Positions 8,648 to 15,750 are shown, counted from the stretch's first letter. The stretch is DNA of 19,104 nt from SIG480 sp045586595 (GCA_045586595.1 JAZNAQ010000048.1:1-19104), one strand, 5' to 3'. The notes: a model not told the origin generated them from the sequence alone. Numbers and translations: made by a program.

Positions 8648-8677
8648 ATTTTACCATTAAAAGTGCAACCATGTCAA
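8648..8677 (-). promoter_or_regulatory. Sigma-A type promoter for rpoBC
   Basis: Minus strand: a perfect TTGACA (8677-8672), an 18-nt spacer and TAAAAT (8653-8648). It sits directly after the terminator of the upstream unit. A second TATAAT at 8635-8630 has no matching -35 box. Confidence 0.75.
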
Positions 8678-8684
8678 CTTTACA

Positions 8685-8723
8685 TAAAAAAATCAGCGAA
8701 ATGCACATGCGTTTCGCTGATTT
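8685..8723 (-). terminator. Intrinsic terminator of the queT-galU-SBP unit
   Basis: A 12-bp perfect stem (8723-8712 with 8701-8690) around a 10-nt loop is followed on the minus strand by a run of T. It lies about 30 nt after the stop codon of the metal-binding lipoprotein gene and insulates it from the rpoB promoter. Confidence 0.9.
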
Positions 8724-8754
8724 TAGTTTATTTTTTATTTACCTTGCACAACAA

Positions 8755-9660
8755 TTAGCTCAACCCCTGCTCAAGTGCAGCAAGATTTTTTCGTATTACG
8801 TTTATATACGCGTCCTTTGTTTCGCTGTTTATTTCGCCAGAAATAAACGAGTCTATAACAATGGGTGTGCATCCGGTTTCGTTTGCTATGGTACGATATG
8901 CCGCATTCGACATAAAGCTTTTTTGAACAAATATATATTCTATATTATTCTTTTTAATATACTCTACAGCCTCAGCAAGCTCGCCTGCAGACGGCGAAGA
9001 GCTATCATGACCTTCGGCAATAAGCTGAACCGTGTTGATTCCAAACTCCTCGGCAAAATAATCAAACGAATTATCAAAAACAACCATCTCGCGCTTTTCA
9101 AGCTTTGATGTTCGCTCCTGTGCCTCAGAAAGAAGAGTGCGGAGCTTTGCAATATATTCTTCTGCGTTTGCTTCATATACGTTGCTGTTACTCGGGTCCA
9201 GTCTGCATAATGTACGCTTTATCTTATCACACTGCTCAATAGCATTTTCTACATTCATCCAATAGTGAGGGTTTTCTTCGCCTTCTTCTCCAAGAGTGTG
9301 CATAATATCCTCACCGCAATCGAGAACCTCAAGCCTCGGAACGCCAAAAGAGTTTTTCCCCACAAACGACTCCATGCCCATACCGCTCGCTATAAACAAG
9401 TCAGAGCCGCTGACCTTTTTTAAGTCTTCCGTAGTCAAGGTATAGTCATGCAAGCAACCCGTGTCAGGCTCGGTAAGATTCAAAAGCGTTACGTTCTCTG
9501 CCCCGCCGACAATGTTTAGAGTTATGGCATATACGGGATAGAAAGATGTAACTATCCGAAACTCTTCTGCGTCGTTTAAAACAGGGGTTTGCTCATTACA
9601 TGCAACAAGAACAGGCAGCATAACCATCACTGCAAGGAGTATACAAGCTATTTTTTTCAT
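8755..9660 (-). CDS. ZnuA-like metal ABC transporter substrate-binding lipoprotein
   Basis: A 301-residue protein of the ZnuA/TroA cluster A-I family (PF01297-like). The N-terminus is a lipoprotein signal: MKK, a hydrophobic stretch, then LVAC with C21 as the lipidated cysteine. Family features include TSFYPVYAIT, a metal-site histidine in CLHDY (H71), a second in NPHYWM (H132), and the late aspartate in VIDSF (D270). At the third ligand position, where ZnuA has His and PsaA has Glu, the sequence is VVFDNSFDYF, giving Asp (D196). Metal choice (Zn or Mn) cannot be told. The start at 9660 was chosen because the signal peptide begins there and its ATG overlaps the galU stop by one base (TGATG). 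No permease or ATPase gene is adjacent, so it works with a distant transporter or has another role. Confidence 0.85.
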   Translation of the reverse strand: MKKIACILLAVMVMLPVLVACNEQTPVLNDAEEFRIVTSFYPVYAITLNIVGGAENVTLLNLTEPDTGCLHDYTLTTEDLKKVSGSDLFIASGMGMESFVGKNSFGVPRLEVLDCGEDIMHTLGEEGEENPHYWMNVENAIEQCDKIKRTLCRLDPSNSNVYEANAEEYIAKLRTLLSEAQERTSKLEKREMVVFDNSFDYFAEEFGINTVQLIAEGHDSSSPSAGELAEAVEYIKKNNIEYIFVQKSFMSNAAYRTIANETGCTPIVIDSFISGEINSETKDAYINVIRKNLAALEQGLS

Positions 9661-10523
9661 CAAAAAACTAAACCTTTCATGTAGTTTTTCATCCAATCGG
9701 ATATTTCAGGGTTTGCAAGAGCAAGCTGTATTGATGCTTCCATATATCCGCATATGTTGCCTGAATCAAAACGCTCGCCTTCAAACTCAAGAGCAAGCAT
9801 ACGTTCCTTCTGACAAAGCAGATTTAGCGCATCGGTAAGCTGTATCTCACCGCCGAAGCCCGGAGTCGCGTTCTCGAGCAGCGAATAGATACCGCTCGTC
9901 AAAACATAGCGACCGAGAATAGCATAATTTGACAGTACCTTATCGGGAGTTGGCTTCTCTATAAGCTGCTTCACATCAAACAACCGCTCGCCCACCTGTT
10001 CTATCCCAAGTGTGCAGTATTTTGAGATTTCTGTTGTTTCCACATACTTTACGCCCACACAACTGCAAGCATATTTTTCAGCGTTATCAATAAGTTGCTT
10101 TGTAACAGGTACATCACTGCGCATAATATCGTCGCCGAGAAGCACTGCAAACGGTTCATCCCCCGTAAAGCTTCTTGCATGCATTACTGCATCGCCTAAT
10201 CCCCGAAGCTCTTTTTGACGGATAAAGGTTATGTTCGCCATATCGGCAATATCATGAAGCTCTTGTATAAGTTCAAACTTGCCCGACCTTTCGAGACGCA
10301 TTTCAAGCTCGGGTGAATAATCAAAATAATCCTCTATAGCAGTCTTTCCTCTGCTTGTAATTATGAGAATATCCTCAACACCTGCGTCTACAGCTTCTTT
10401 TACTATATAATGTATCGCGGGCTTACCCGCTATACATATCATTTCCTTCGGAACGGATTTTGCCGCAGGCAGCATCCTTGTGCCAAACCCTGCTGCGGGG
10501 ATAACGGCTTTTTTAACCTTCAT
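9660..10523 (-). CDS. galU: UTP-glucose-1-phosphate uridylyltransferase
   Basis: A 287-residue nucleotidyltransferase that makes UDP-glucose from UTP and glucose 1-phosphate in the cytoplasm, feeding cell-wall polymers, glycolipids and galactose use. Visible motifs: the nucleotide-binding loop AAGFGTRMLPAAKSVPKEM (about 10-28), RGLGDAVMHA (about 107-116), the metal-binding LGDD (about 129-132), EKPTPD (about 189) and RFDSGNICGY (about 251-260). The ATG at 10523 is preferred over one five codons upstream because the upstream ATG is itself part of the GGGAGG ribosome binding site, which lies 7 nt before the chosen start. It overlaps the end of queT by 11 nt and the next gene by 1 nt, indicating one tightly coupled operon. 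Confidence 0.95.
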   Translation of the reverse strand: MKVKKAVIPAAGFGTRMLPAAKSVPKEMICIAGKPAIHYIVKEAVDAGVEDILIITSRGKTAIEDYFDYSPELEMRLERSGKFELIQELHDIADMANITFIRQKELRGLGDAVMHARSFTGDEPFAVLLGDDIMRSDVPVTKQLIDNAEKYACSCVGVKYVETTEISKYCTLGIEQVGERLFDVKQLIEKPTPDKVLSNYAILGRYVLTSGIYSLLENATPGFGGEIQLTDALNLLCQKERMLALEFEGERFDSGNICGYMEASIQLALANPEISDWMKNYMKGLVF

Positions 10524-11010
10524 CTCTTTTCCTCCCATGTGATTTTGATATTATCGCAAACAACGGCATACCAAGAACATAGCAGGCAACAGCCTCGCCA
10601 ACACCTACTGTAAGAATATTAAACCACATCGGTGCAGCCTCAGTACCCGGTATAATAATATATGTAAGCATTATACCGACAAGTAAAGCATTGGAAATCA
10701 CAGCAGGCAATGGGACCAGCCACTTTATGCGGATTCTCCGTGCAATGAACGCCGCAATAAATGTGGCTCCGGTCCCTATAAGTACGTCCCACGGAAGTGT
10801 TATACCGAGCGACACACCTATAAGGTTTGCCACAAAACACCCGGCTGTCAGCCCCCAAACCGCTTCGCCCATAAAGAACGGCAGTATACAGAGAGCCTCA
10901 CTTATACGAAGCTGGATTGGCCCGTAAGAAAACGCAGGAAACGCAAGCGTAAGCACGGCATATGCCGCCGCAATCATCGCACTTCGTGCTAGATAAGAGG
11001 TTTTTTTCAT
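10513..11010 (-). CDS. queT: QueT-family ECF transporter S component (queuosine precursor uptake)
   Basis: A 165-residue, very hydrophobic membrane protein with about five or six predicted helices. The motif LRISEALCILPFF (about 34-46), together with GLTAGCFVANLIG and the D-V-L-I-G-T-G-A-T stretch, is typical of the QueT family (PF06177), whose members are thought to import preQ1 or a related precursor of queuosine together with the shared EcfA/A'/T module. That module is not encoded nearby, as expected for group II ECF systems. The ATG at 11010 follows GGAGG with 6-nt spacing. The leader is only about 30 nt, too short for the preQ1 riboswitch often found with this family. It is the first gene of the queT-galU-SBP operon. 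Substrate is inferred from the family, not shown. Confidence 0.88.
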   Translation of the reverse strand: MKKTSYLARSAMIAAAYAVLTLAFPAFSYGPIQLRISEALCILPFFMGEAVWGLTAGCFVANLIGVSLGITLPWDVLIGTGATFIAAFIARRIRIKWLVPLPAVISNALLVGIMLTYIIIPGTEAAPMWFNILTVGVGEAVACYVLGMPLFAIISKSHGRKRDEG

Positions 11011-11045
11011 GGTTATCCTCCAAACATTATTATATTTGTTTAAAT

Positions 11046-11074
11046 ATTATAGCAAATCAAAATCACATTTTCAA
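11046..11074 (-). promoter_or_regulatory. Sigma-A type promoter for queT-galU-SBP
   Basis: Minus strand: TTGAAA (11074-11069), 17-nt spacer, perfect TATAAT (11051-11046). It is back to back with the rpsF promoter; the two -35 boxes are 18 bp apart. Confidence 0.8.
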
Positions 11075-11092
11075 GAGAAAAGAAAATTCAGG

Positions 11093-11120
11093 TTGACATT
11101 TTACCAAAAGTGTGTATAAT
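11093..11120 (+). promoter_or_regulatory. Sigma-A type promoter for rpsF-ssb-rpsR
   Basis: Perfect TTGACA (11093-11098), 16-nt spacer, perfect TATAAT (11115-11120). Transcription should start near 11127, leaving a leader of about 80 nt. Confidence 0.85.
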
Positions 11121-11126
11121 ATTATC

Positions 11127-11190
11127 TTGCAAAGTTTTGCACTGAGTGTGCATCACTTGCATCCTTGCCCCTCAGGGGGCCATAAGTCCA
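11127..11190 (+). promoter_or_regulatory. rpsF leader RNA with hairpins, candidate S6:S18 control element
   Basis: Two hairpins are visible: TGCAC-TGAGT-GTGCA (11138-11152) and GCCCC-TCAG-GGGGC (11167-11180). The second is flanked by ACTT/AAGT segments that can extend it past a CAT bulge. Many bacteria regulate this operon through an S6:S18-binding leader, but I do not see the CCG motif described for that element, so the assignment is tentative. A TCCTT at 11162-11166 could pair with part of the ribosome binding site. Confidence 0.4.
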
Positions 11191-11207
11191 AAAGGAGGTG
11201 TTAAACA

Positions 11208-11510
11208 ATGGCAAAGGTATCAGCAAAGTACGAAACAGTTTTCATCATCAATTCTGAGCTTGGCGAAGAGGCTATCGCAGAACTTGTTACAAAGTTCAAA
11301 ACTCTCGTTGAGAAGAACGGTACTCTTGTCAATGTCGATGAATGGGGCAAGCGCAGGTTCGCATATCCGATTAACGACATGAACGAGGGCTACTACGTAC
11401 TCTTTGATTTTGAGTGTGTTCCGTCCTTCCCGGCAGAGCTCGACCGTGTCTTCAAAATTACAGAAGGCATCATGCGTTCTCTCATCATCTGCAAAGATGA
11501 CATCGCTTAA
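11208..11510 (+). CDS. rpsF: 30S ribosomal protein S6
   Basis: A 100-residue S6 protein, of normal length. It has the family's YETVFIINSEL start, the DEWGKRRFAYPINDMNEGYYVLF core and the C-terminal ITEGIMRSLI helix. S6 dimerises with S18 on the 30S platform. The ATG follows AAAGGAGGTG (11191-11200). The stop codon TAA is fused to the GGAGGT ribosome binding site of ssb, so expression of the two is probably coupled. It leads the conserved rpsF-ssb-rpsR operon. Identification is secure. Confidence 0.97.
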   Translation: MAKVSAKYETVFIINSELGEEAIAELVTKFKTLVEKNGTLVNVDEWGKRRFAYPINDMNEGYYVLFDFECVPSFPAELDRVFKITEGIMRSLIICKDDIA

Positions 11511-11524
11511 GGAGGTAAATCCTT

Positions 11525-11989
11525 ATGTTGAACAAAGTAATTATCATGGGTAGATTAACCCGCGACCCTGAACTTCGCCACACACAGTCGGATATACCTG
11601 TTGCATCGTTTACGCTTGCTGTTGATCGCGGCTATTCTCGCCGAGACGACTCACAGCAGCAGACGGCAGATTTCATCAATGTCGTCGCATGGCGCAATAC
11701 GGCAGAGTTTGTTTCCAAGTGGTTTTCAAAGGGTCAGCTTGTCGCTGTAAGCGGCAGACTTCAGGTCCGTAATTATAAAGACAGAGACGGCAACAATCGC
11801 ACAGCATGCGAAGTTGTTGCAGACGAGTGCTTCTTCGCTGAATCCAAGCGTAGCAGCGATTCGGGCGCAGCAGCCTTCACATCTTTCGGCGACGCTCCCT
11901 CTCCGGCTTCAAACAGCGGTCTGAACGCTGTATCGTCCGGCTCCGATTTCGAAGAGCTTGTAGGCGATGACGGCGAGCTTCCATTCTAA
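11525..11989 (+). CDS. ssb: Single-stranded DNA-binding protein
   Basis: A 154-residue SSB. The N-terminal OB-fold domain (about 1-105) starts MLNKVIIMGRLTRDPELRHT and contains FINVVAWRNTAEFVSKWFSKGQLVAVSGRLQ. A Ser/Ala/Gly-rich linker leads to the acidic tip GDDGELPF, the docking peptide for DnaG, RecO, PriA and other genome-maintenance partners. The protein protects single-stranded DNA in replication and repair as a tetramer. It lies between rpsF and rpsR, the standard Firmicute arrangement for the housekeeping copy. The tail reads ELPF rather than the DIPF of Escherichia coli, a common variant. Confidence 0.97.
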   Translation: MLNKVIIMGRLTRDPELRHTQSDIPVASFTLAVDRGYSRRDDSQQQTADFINVVAWRNTAEFVSKWFSKGQLVAVSGRLQVRNYKDRDGNNRTACEVVADECFFAESKRSSDSGAAAFTSFGDAPSPASNSGLNAVSSGSDFEELVGDDGELPF

Positions 11990-12015
11990 TTTTTGAATAA
12001 AGGAGGACCCTATCA

Positions 12016-12246
12016 ATGGATAGAAACCTTAAGAACCGTAAGCGCAAAAAGGTTTGCCCGTTCTGCGCTGACAAGGTCGGTTATATCGATTATAAAGACG
12101 CAGCACGTCTTCGCAGGTTCACATCTGAGCGCGGCAAGATTCTTCCGCGCCGCATGACCGGCGTTTGCGCTGCTCACCAGCGTCAGGTTACAGAGGCTAT
12201 CAAGCGCGCTCGTCATATCGCGCTTCTCCCCTATGTAAACGACTAA
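12016..12246 (+). CDS. rpsR: 30S ribosomal protein S18
   Basis: A 76-residue S18 with the conserved LRRFTSERGKILPRRMTG core and the basic C-terminal helix RQVTEAIKRARHIALLPYV. It retains a VCPFC pair near the N-terminus and a later CAAH, consistent with a zinc-binding (C+) form of the protein; the metal itself is inferred. It pairs with S6 on the 30S platform. The start follows AAAGGAGGACCC in the short gap after ssb. It ends the operon, and a strong terminator follows 9 nt after the stop codon. Confidence 0.97.
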   Translation: MDRNLKNRKRKKVCPFCADKVGYIDYKDAARLRRFTSERGKILPRRMTGVCAAHQRQVTEAIKRARHIALLPYVND

Positions 12247-12255
12247 TATTTAAAC

Positions 12256-12291
12256 AAAAAAGCCTTTCGGAAATTCCCGAAAGGCTTTTTT
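12256..12291. terminator. Bidirectional intrinsic terminator between rpsR and proA
   Basis: A 15-bp perfect stem (12256-12270 with 12277-12291), loop AAATTC, with six A on one side and six T on the other. It therefore serves both the rpsF-ssb-rpsR operon (plus strand) and proA (minus strand), whose stop codon is at 12295-12293. Confidence 0.93.
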
Positions 12292-12292
12292 A

Positions 12293-13540
12293 TCATCCTC
12301 TCATCTGTCCGTTGCCATGGATTATGTATTTTGTCGAGGTCAGCGCGCGCAGCCCCATGGGACCTCTTGCGTGGAGCTTTTGCGTGCTGATTCCGATTTC
12401 GGCACCGAAGCCAAATTCAAAGCCGTCAGTAAAGCGGGTTGAGGCGTTTACATACACCGCCGCCGCATCAATCTCAGAAAGAAACTTCTCGGCATTTTCT
12501 GTGTTCTCCGTTATAATTGACTCAGAGTGCTTTGTATTATACTTATTTATATGAGCAATCGCGTCATCAATCGAGTCAACAACTTTAAGAGAAATAATCT
12601 TATCAAGGTATTCTCTTCCCCAGTCAATTTCAAGCGCGGGTTTTAAATCTGCAACATAGGCTCGAGCTTTTTCGTCTGCACGGACTTCAACACCCTTTTC
12701 GCGAAGCGCATCTGCAATCCTTGAAATTGCATTCTCCGCAACAGCACTGTGTACAACAAGCGATTCACACGCATTGCACACACCGAGCCTCTGTGTCTTG
12801 GCGTTTATGATTATATCGCACGCCATATCAATATTTGCAAACTCATCAACATAAATATGGCAGTTGCCGGTACCCGTCTCAATAACCGGTAGCGTGCTCG
12901 TTTCAACAACTGTTTTTATAAGCCCTGCGCCGCCGCGCGGGATAAGAACATCTATATACCCGTTAAGACGCATAAGCTCTCGCACGGTCTCTCGTGACGT
13001 ATCCGTCACAAGCTGTATGGCATCTCCGCTGATGCCACTATCAACAAGTGCACCGCGAAGGCAATCTGCAATCGCAATGTTTGAATTTATAGCATCACTG
13101 CCGCCTCTCAGTATAACTGCGTTGCCGGTCTTGAAGCAAAGGCCGAATGCATCCGCCGTAACATTAGGGCGCGACTCATATATTATCCCTATAACACCTA
13201 TAGGCACACGCTTTTCTTGTATGTGAAGTCCGTTAGGGCGCACTGTATCAAATGTCACTTCACCAAGTGGTGACTTGAGTTCTGCTATCTGTCGTAAGCC
13301 TTCACTCATCTGGATAATGCGGTTCTCATCAAGACTAAGTCTGTCAATAAGCGCCGGGCTCATACCCGCCTTTTTTGCTCGTTCAATATCGCCTGCATTT
13401 GCTGATATTATATCCGCACTCTTTTCACAAAGCCTGTCAGCGGCCATGCAGAGTGCGCGATTTTTGTCTTCATCACTTAAAAGATTGAGTGAGCGGGCGG
13501 CCTTTATCGCGCGTTCACCCATATTCTTAAGATAATCCAT
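12293..13540 (-). CDS. proA: Gamma-glutamyl phosphate reductase (proline biosynthesis)
   Basis: A 415-residue protein of normal length for ProA. It reduces gamma-glutamyl phosphate to glutamate 5-semialdehyde with NADPH, the second step from glutamate to proline. Family motifs: YESRPNVTADAF (about 121-132), LRGGSDA (about 144-150), LIPRGGAGL (about 199-207) and NAKTQRLGVCNA, which carries the catalytic cysteine C255. The ATG at 13540 follows a GGAGGG. proB (glutamate 5-kinase), usually next to proA, is not adjacent; the gene has its own promoter and terminator and appears to be a single-gene transcript. Identification is secure. Confidence 0.96.
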   Translation of the reverse strand: MDYLKNMGERAIKAARSLNLLSDEDKNRALCMAADRLCEKSADIISANAGDIERAKKAGMSPALIDRLSLDENRIIQMSEGLRQIAELKSPLGEVTFDTVRPNGLHIQEKRVPIGVIGIIYESRPNVTADAFGLCFKTGNAVILRGGSDAINSNIAIADCLRGALVDSGISGDAIQLVTDTSRETVRELMRLNGYIDVLIPRGGAGLIKTVVETSTLPVIETGTGNCHIYVDEFANIDMACDIIINAKTQRLGVCNACESLVVHSAVAENAISRIADALREKGVEVRADEKARAYVADLKPALEIDWGREYLDKIISLKVVDSIDDAIAHINKYNTKHSESIITENTENAEKFLSEIDAAAVYVNASTRFTDGFEFGFGAEIGISTQKLHARGPMGLRALTSTKYIIHGNGQMRG

Positions 13541-13560
13541 GCCTATCCCTCCTGTTGCTT

Positions 13561-13589
13561 ATTATAACAAAAATAACTTCGGAACGCAA
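13561..13589 (-). promoter_or_regulatory. Probable proA promoter
   Basis: Minus strand: TATAAT (13566-13561) preceded, after 17 nt, by a weak TTGCGT (13589-13584). The -35 box touches the edge of the 32-bp palindrome, suggesting regulated or activator-assisted expression. Confidence 0.55.
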
Positions 13590-13619
13590 TTACCGACCGT
13601 AAATTTACGGTCGGTAATT
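13588..13619. repeat. Perfect 32-bp palindrome upstream of proA
   Basis: The arm AATTACCGACCGTAAA (13588-13603) is followed with no spacer by its exact complement (13604-13619). On the plus strand it is followed by four further T after the terminal AATT; on the minus strand no T-run follows. It could be an operator dyad for proA, or a terminator for transcription running antisense through proA. Confidence 0.85.
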
Positions 13620-13627
13620 TTTACGCC

Positions 13628-13664
13628 TAAAACAAAAAATGAAGCCCTTTAAGACTTCATTTTT
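13628..13664 (-). terminator. Intrinsic terminator of spoIIID
   Basis: A 10-bp stem AAAAATGAAG/CTTCATTTTT (13664-13655 with 13644-13635), a 10-nt loop and a T-rich tail on the minus strand. Its first arm overlaps the spoIIID stop codon at 13659-13657. Confidence 0.85.
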
Positions 13665-13917
13665 CATCCTCACCGCGATACTTTTTTCGTGTTGCCATAC
13701 CTCCCCGCAGATGGCGCTCCGCCTTATTTTCATCGAGCACCTGCTTAACTTCAAGGTATAGGTCTTTGTCAAACATCCGGAGTCTTTCTACTATATCTTT
13801 ATGTACGGTTGATTTTGATATGTAAAACTTTTTTGCAGCCTCGCGCACCGTACTTTTATTCTCTATAACGTAATGTGCAAGCTCTATCGCCCGCTCCTCT
13901 ATATATGTTTTCGCCAA
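13657..13917 (-). CDS. spoIIID: Sporulation transcriptional regulator SpoIIID
   Basis: An 86-residue DNA-binding protein matching SpoIIID, the mother-cell regulator that acts with sigma-E genes during endospore formation. The start AKTYIEERAIELAHYVIENKS leads into a helix-turn-helix (about 23-42) ending FYISKSTVHKD. A basic C-terminal region with HLRGGMATRKKY follows, which is also typical. A TTG start at 13917-13915 is preferred: it has AAGGAGG (13934-13928) 10 nt upstream and gives the length and N-terminus usual in the family. An in-frame ATG at 14001 would add 28 hydrophobic residues not found in SpoIIID. A possible sigma-E promoter lies just upstream. Its presence indicates that the organism sporulates or descends from a sporulator. 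Confidence 0.92.
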   Translation of the reverse strand: MAKTYIEERAIELAHYVIENKSTVREAAKKFYISKSTVHKDIVERLRMFDKDLYLEVKQVLDENKAERHLRGGMATRKKYRGEDEK

Positions 13918-13943
13918 AGGTTGCAAGCCTCCTTCCCTGTCAC

Positions 13944-13973
13944 ATTTATATGACGGAAGGTTTAAAACTATTC
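13944..13973 (-). promoter_or_regulatory. Candidate sigma-E promoter of spoIIID
   Basis: Minus strand: GAATAGT (13973-13967), 14 nt, CATATAAAT (13952-13944). This resembles the sigma-E pattern with a CATA-type -10 box. spoIIID is sigma-E dependent in Bacillus subtilis, which makes it plausible, but the match is partial. Confidence 0.35.
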
Positions 13974-14029
13974 TTAACACCGCCCAAAAGAGCCACATCA
14001 TATTTTATATGCTTTTTAAGGTATAACTC

Positions 14030-14058
14030 TTTACCACCAAGCAAAAACATGTTATAAT
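14030..14058 (+). promoter_or_regulatory. Sigma-A type promoter for pfp
   Basis: TTTACC (14030-14035), 17-nt spacer, perfect TATAAT (14053-14058), about 33 nt before the pfp start. Confidence 0.65.
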
Positions 14059-14091
14059 ATTAACATATTTTCAAATAAAAGGAGTAGACTT

Positions 14092-15750
14092 ATGAAAATT
14101 TCACCATTGCAAAAAGCAAGATATGAATACACACCGAAACTCCCGCAAATGCTCAGAGGCGGTATCTCCGAAATCAGCGTTTTAGAAGGCGCAGAAACAA
14201 AAAGCGCGGGCGACTCCGAAAAAATCAAGGCACTTTTCCCCAACACTTACGGTAAAAAAGAAATTGTTTTTCGTAAGGGGCAGAACACATCTACCCATAA
14301 GAAACAGGCTGTCGGCGTTATCCTTTCCGGCGGCCAGGCACCCGGTGGACACAATGTTATTTGCGGATTGTATGATGCATTAAAATCCACAAACCCCGAA
14401 AATGTGCTCTATGGCTTCAAAGGCGGTCCTAGCGGCCTTATCGAAGATAATTATATCATTTTCGATGACGAATATATTGATAAGTTCAGAAACACCGGCG
14501 GGTTTGATATTATCGGCTCTGGAAGAACAAAGCTTGAGACCAACGAACAGTTTGCCATAGTTTCTGAAGTTTGCAAAAAGCATGGCATTACAGCTATCGT
14601 TATAATTGGTGGCGACGACTCCAACACAAACGCCGCTGTTCTGGCAGAGTATTTCGCAGCGAACAATACCGGCGTTCAGGTAATCGGTTGCCCGAAGACC
14701 ATCGACGGCGACCTTAAGAACGAAGACATTGAATGTTCTTTCGGTTTTGATACGGCTACAAAAACCTACAGCGAGCTTATCGGCAACATCGAAAGAGACG
14801 CAAACTCCGCCAAAAAGTATTGGCACTTTATAAAGGTTATGGGCCGTTCTGCGTCCCATGTTGCTCTGGAGTGTGCACTTAAAACACAGCCGAATATCTG
14901 CCTTGTTTCCGAAGAGGTTGCCGCAAAGAAAATGTCACTCTCACAGATTGCCGACTACATTGCCGATTCTGTTGCAAGCAGAGCCGCCAAGGGCATGAAC
15001 TTCGGCGTTGCAGTTATCCCCGAGGGCGTTGTTGAGTTTGTTCCTGAGTTTGCAGTATTGATAGCTGAAATCAATGAACTTCTCGCTGGTAGTAAGGCCG
15101 ATGAGTTTAACGCACTCGCAACTTGGGCAGACAAATACGCGTTTATTCAGAACGGTCTGACACCGGCATCTATGGAGGTTTTTGCGATTCTCCCGCAAGG
15201 CATCCAGCAGCAGTTGTTCATGGAAAGAGACCCGCACGGCAATGTACAGGTTTCTTTGATTGAGTCAGAAAAGCTGTTCTCTGCACTTGTTGCAGATAAG
15301 CTTGCCGCACGCAAGAAGGCAGGAGCATATAACGGCAAATTCTCAGCACTTCACCACTTCTTGGGCTATGAGGGCAGATGTGCATTCCCGTCCAACTTCG
15401 ATGCTGACTATTGCTACTCACTCGGTTATAATGCATTTATGCTCATCCAGTACGGTTATAATGGTTATCTCTCAAAGATTTCTAACCTCTCAAAGCCGGC
15501 GACTGAATGGGTTGCAGGCGGTATGCCTATTACAAAGATGATGAATATTGAGAGAAGGCACGGCGAGGATAAGCCGGTTATCAAGAAAGCTCTTGTAGAG
15601 CTTGACGGCAAACCCTTTAAGTTCTTTGAGGCACACAGAGAAGAGTGGGCACTCGAGACCTCATATGTATACCCCGGTGCTATCCAGTACTACGGCCCTG
15701 CAGAGGTTTGTGACATCACAACAATAACACTCGCTCTCGAAAAAGAATAA
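14092..15750 (+). CDS. pfp: Pyrophosphate-dependent 6-phosphofructokinase, long form
   Basis: A 552-residue member of the long PPi-PFK group also found in spirochaetes and plants. It interconverts fructose 6-phosphate and fructose 1,6-bisphosphate with PPi, a reversible, ATP-saving step of glycolysis. Motifs: GGQAPGGHN (80-88), GGDDSN (173-178), where Asp replaces the Gly of ATP-dependent enzymes, PKTIDGDL (201-208) whose lysine favours PPi, and MGR (250-252) for sugar-phosphate binding. The C-terminal half carries LGYEGRCAFPSNFD. The ATG follows AAAAGGAG with 7-nt spacing. It is a single-gene transcript with its own promoter and a strong terminator. PPi use is inferred from these residues and is well established for the group. 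Confidence 0.95.
   Translation: MKISPLQKARYEYTPKLPQMLRGGISEISVLEGAETKSAGDSEKIKALFPNTYGKKEIVFRKGQNTSTHKKQAVGVILSGGQAPGGHNVICGLYDALKSTNPENVLYGFKGGPSGLIEDNYIIFDDEYIDKFRNTGGFDIIGSGRTKLETNEQFAIVSEVCKKHGITAIVIIGGDDSNTNAAVLAEYFAANNTGVQVIGCPKTIDGDLKNEDIECSFGFDTATKTYSELIGNIERDANSAKKYWHFIKVMGRSASHVALECALKTQPNICLVSEEVAAKKMSLSQIADYIADSVASRAAKGMNFGVAVIPEGVVEFVPEFAVLIAEINELLAGSKADEFNALATWADKYAFIQNGLTPASMEVFAILPQGIQQQLFMERDPHGNVQVSLIESEKLFSALVADKLAARKKAGAYNGKFSALHHFLGYEGRCAFPSNFDADYCYSLGYNAFMLIQYGYNGYLSKISNLSKPATEWVAGGMPITKMMNIERRHGEDKPVIKKALVELDGKPFKFFEAHREEWALETSYVYPGAIQYYGPAEVCDITTITLALEKE

Noticed and set aside
9658..9696. A longer start for the metal-binding lipoprotein at 9696
   Set aside because: It would add 12 charged residues before the lipoprotein signal peptide and overlap galU by 37 nt; the ATG at 9660 forms a TGATG junction with the galU stop.
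11011..11045. preQ1 riboswitch before queT
   Set aside because: The leader after the predicted promoter is too short and shows no preQ1 pseudoknot pattern.
13657..14001. A 114-residue version of SpoIIID starting at the ATG at 14001
   Set aside because: The extra 28 hydrophobic residues are not part of the family, and the strong AAGGAGG lies inside this extension, just before the TTG at 13917.
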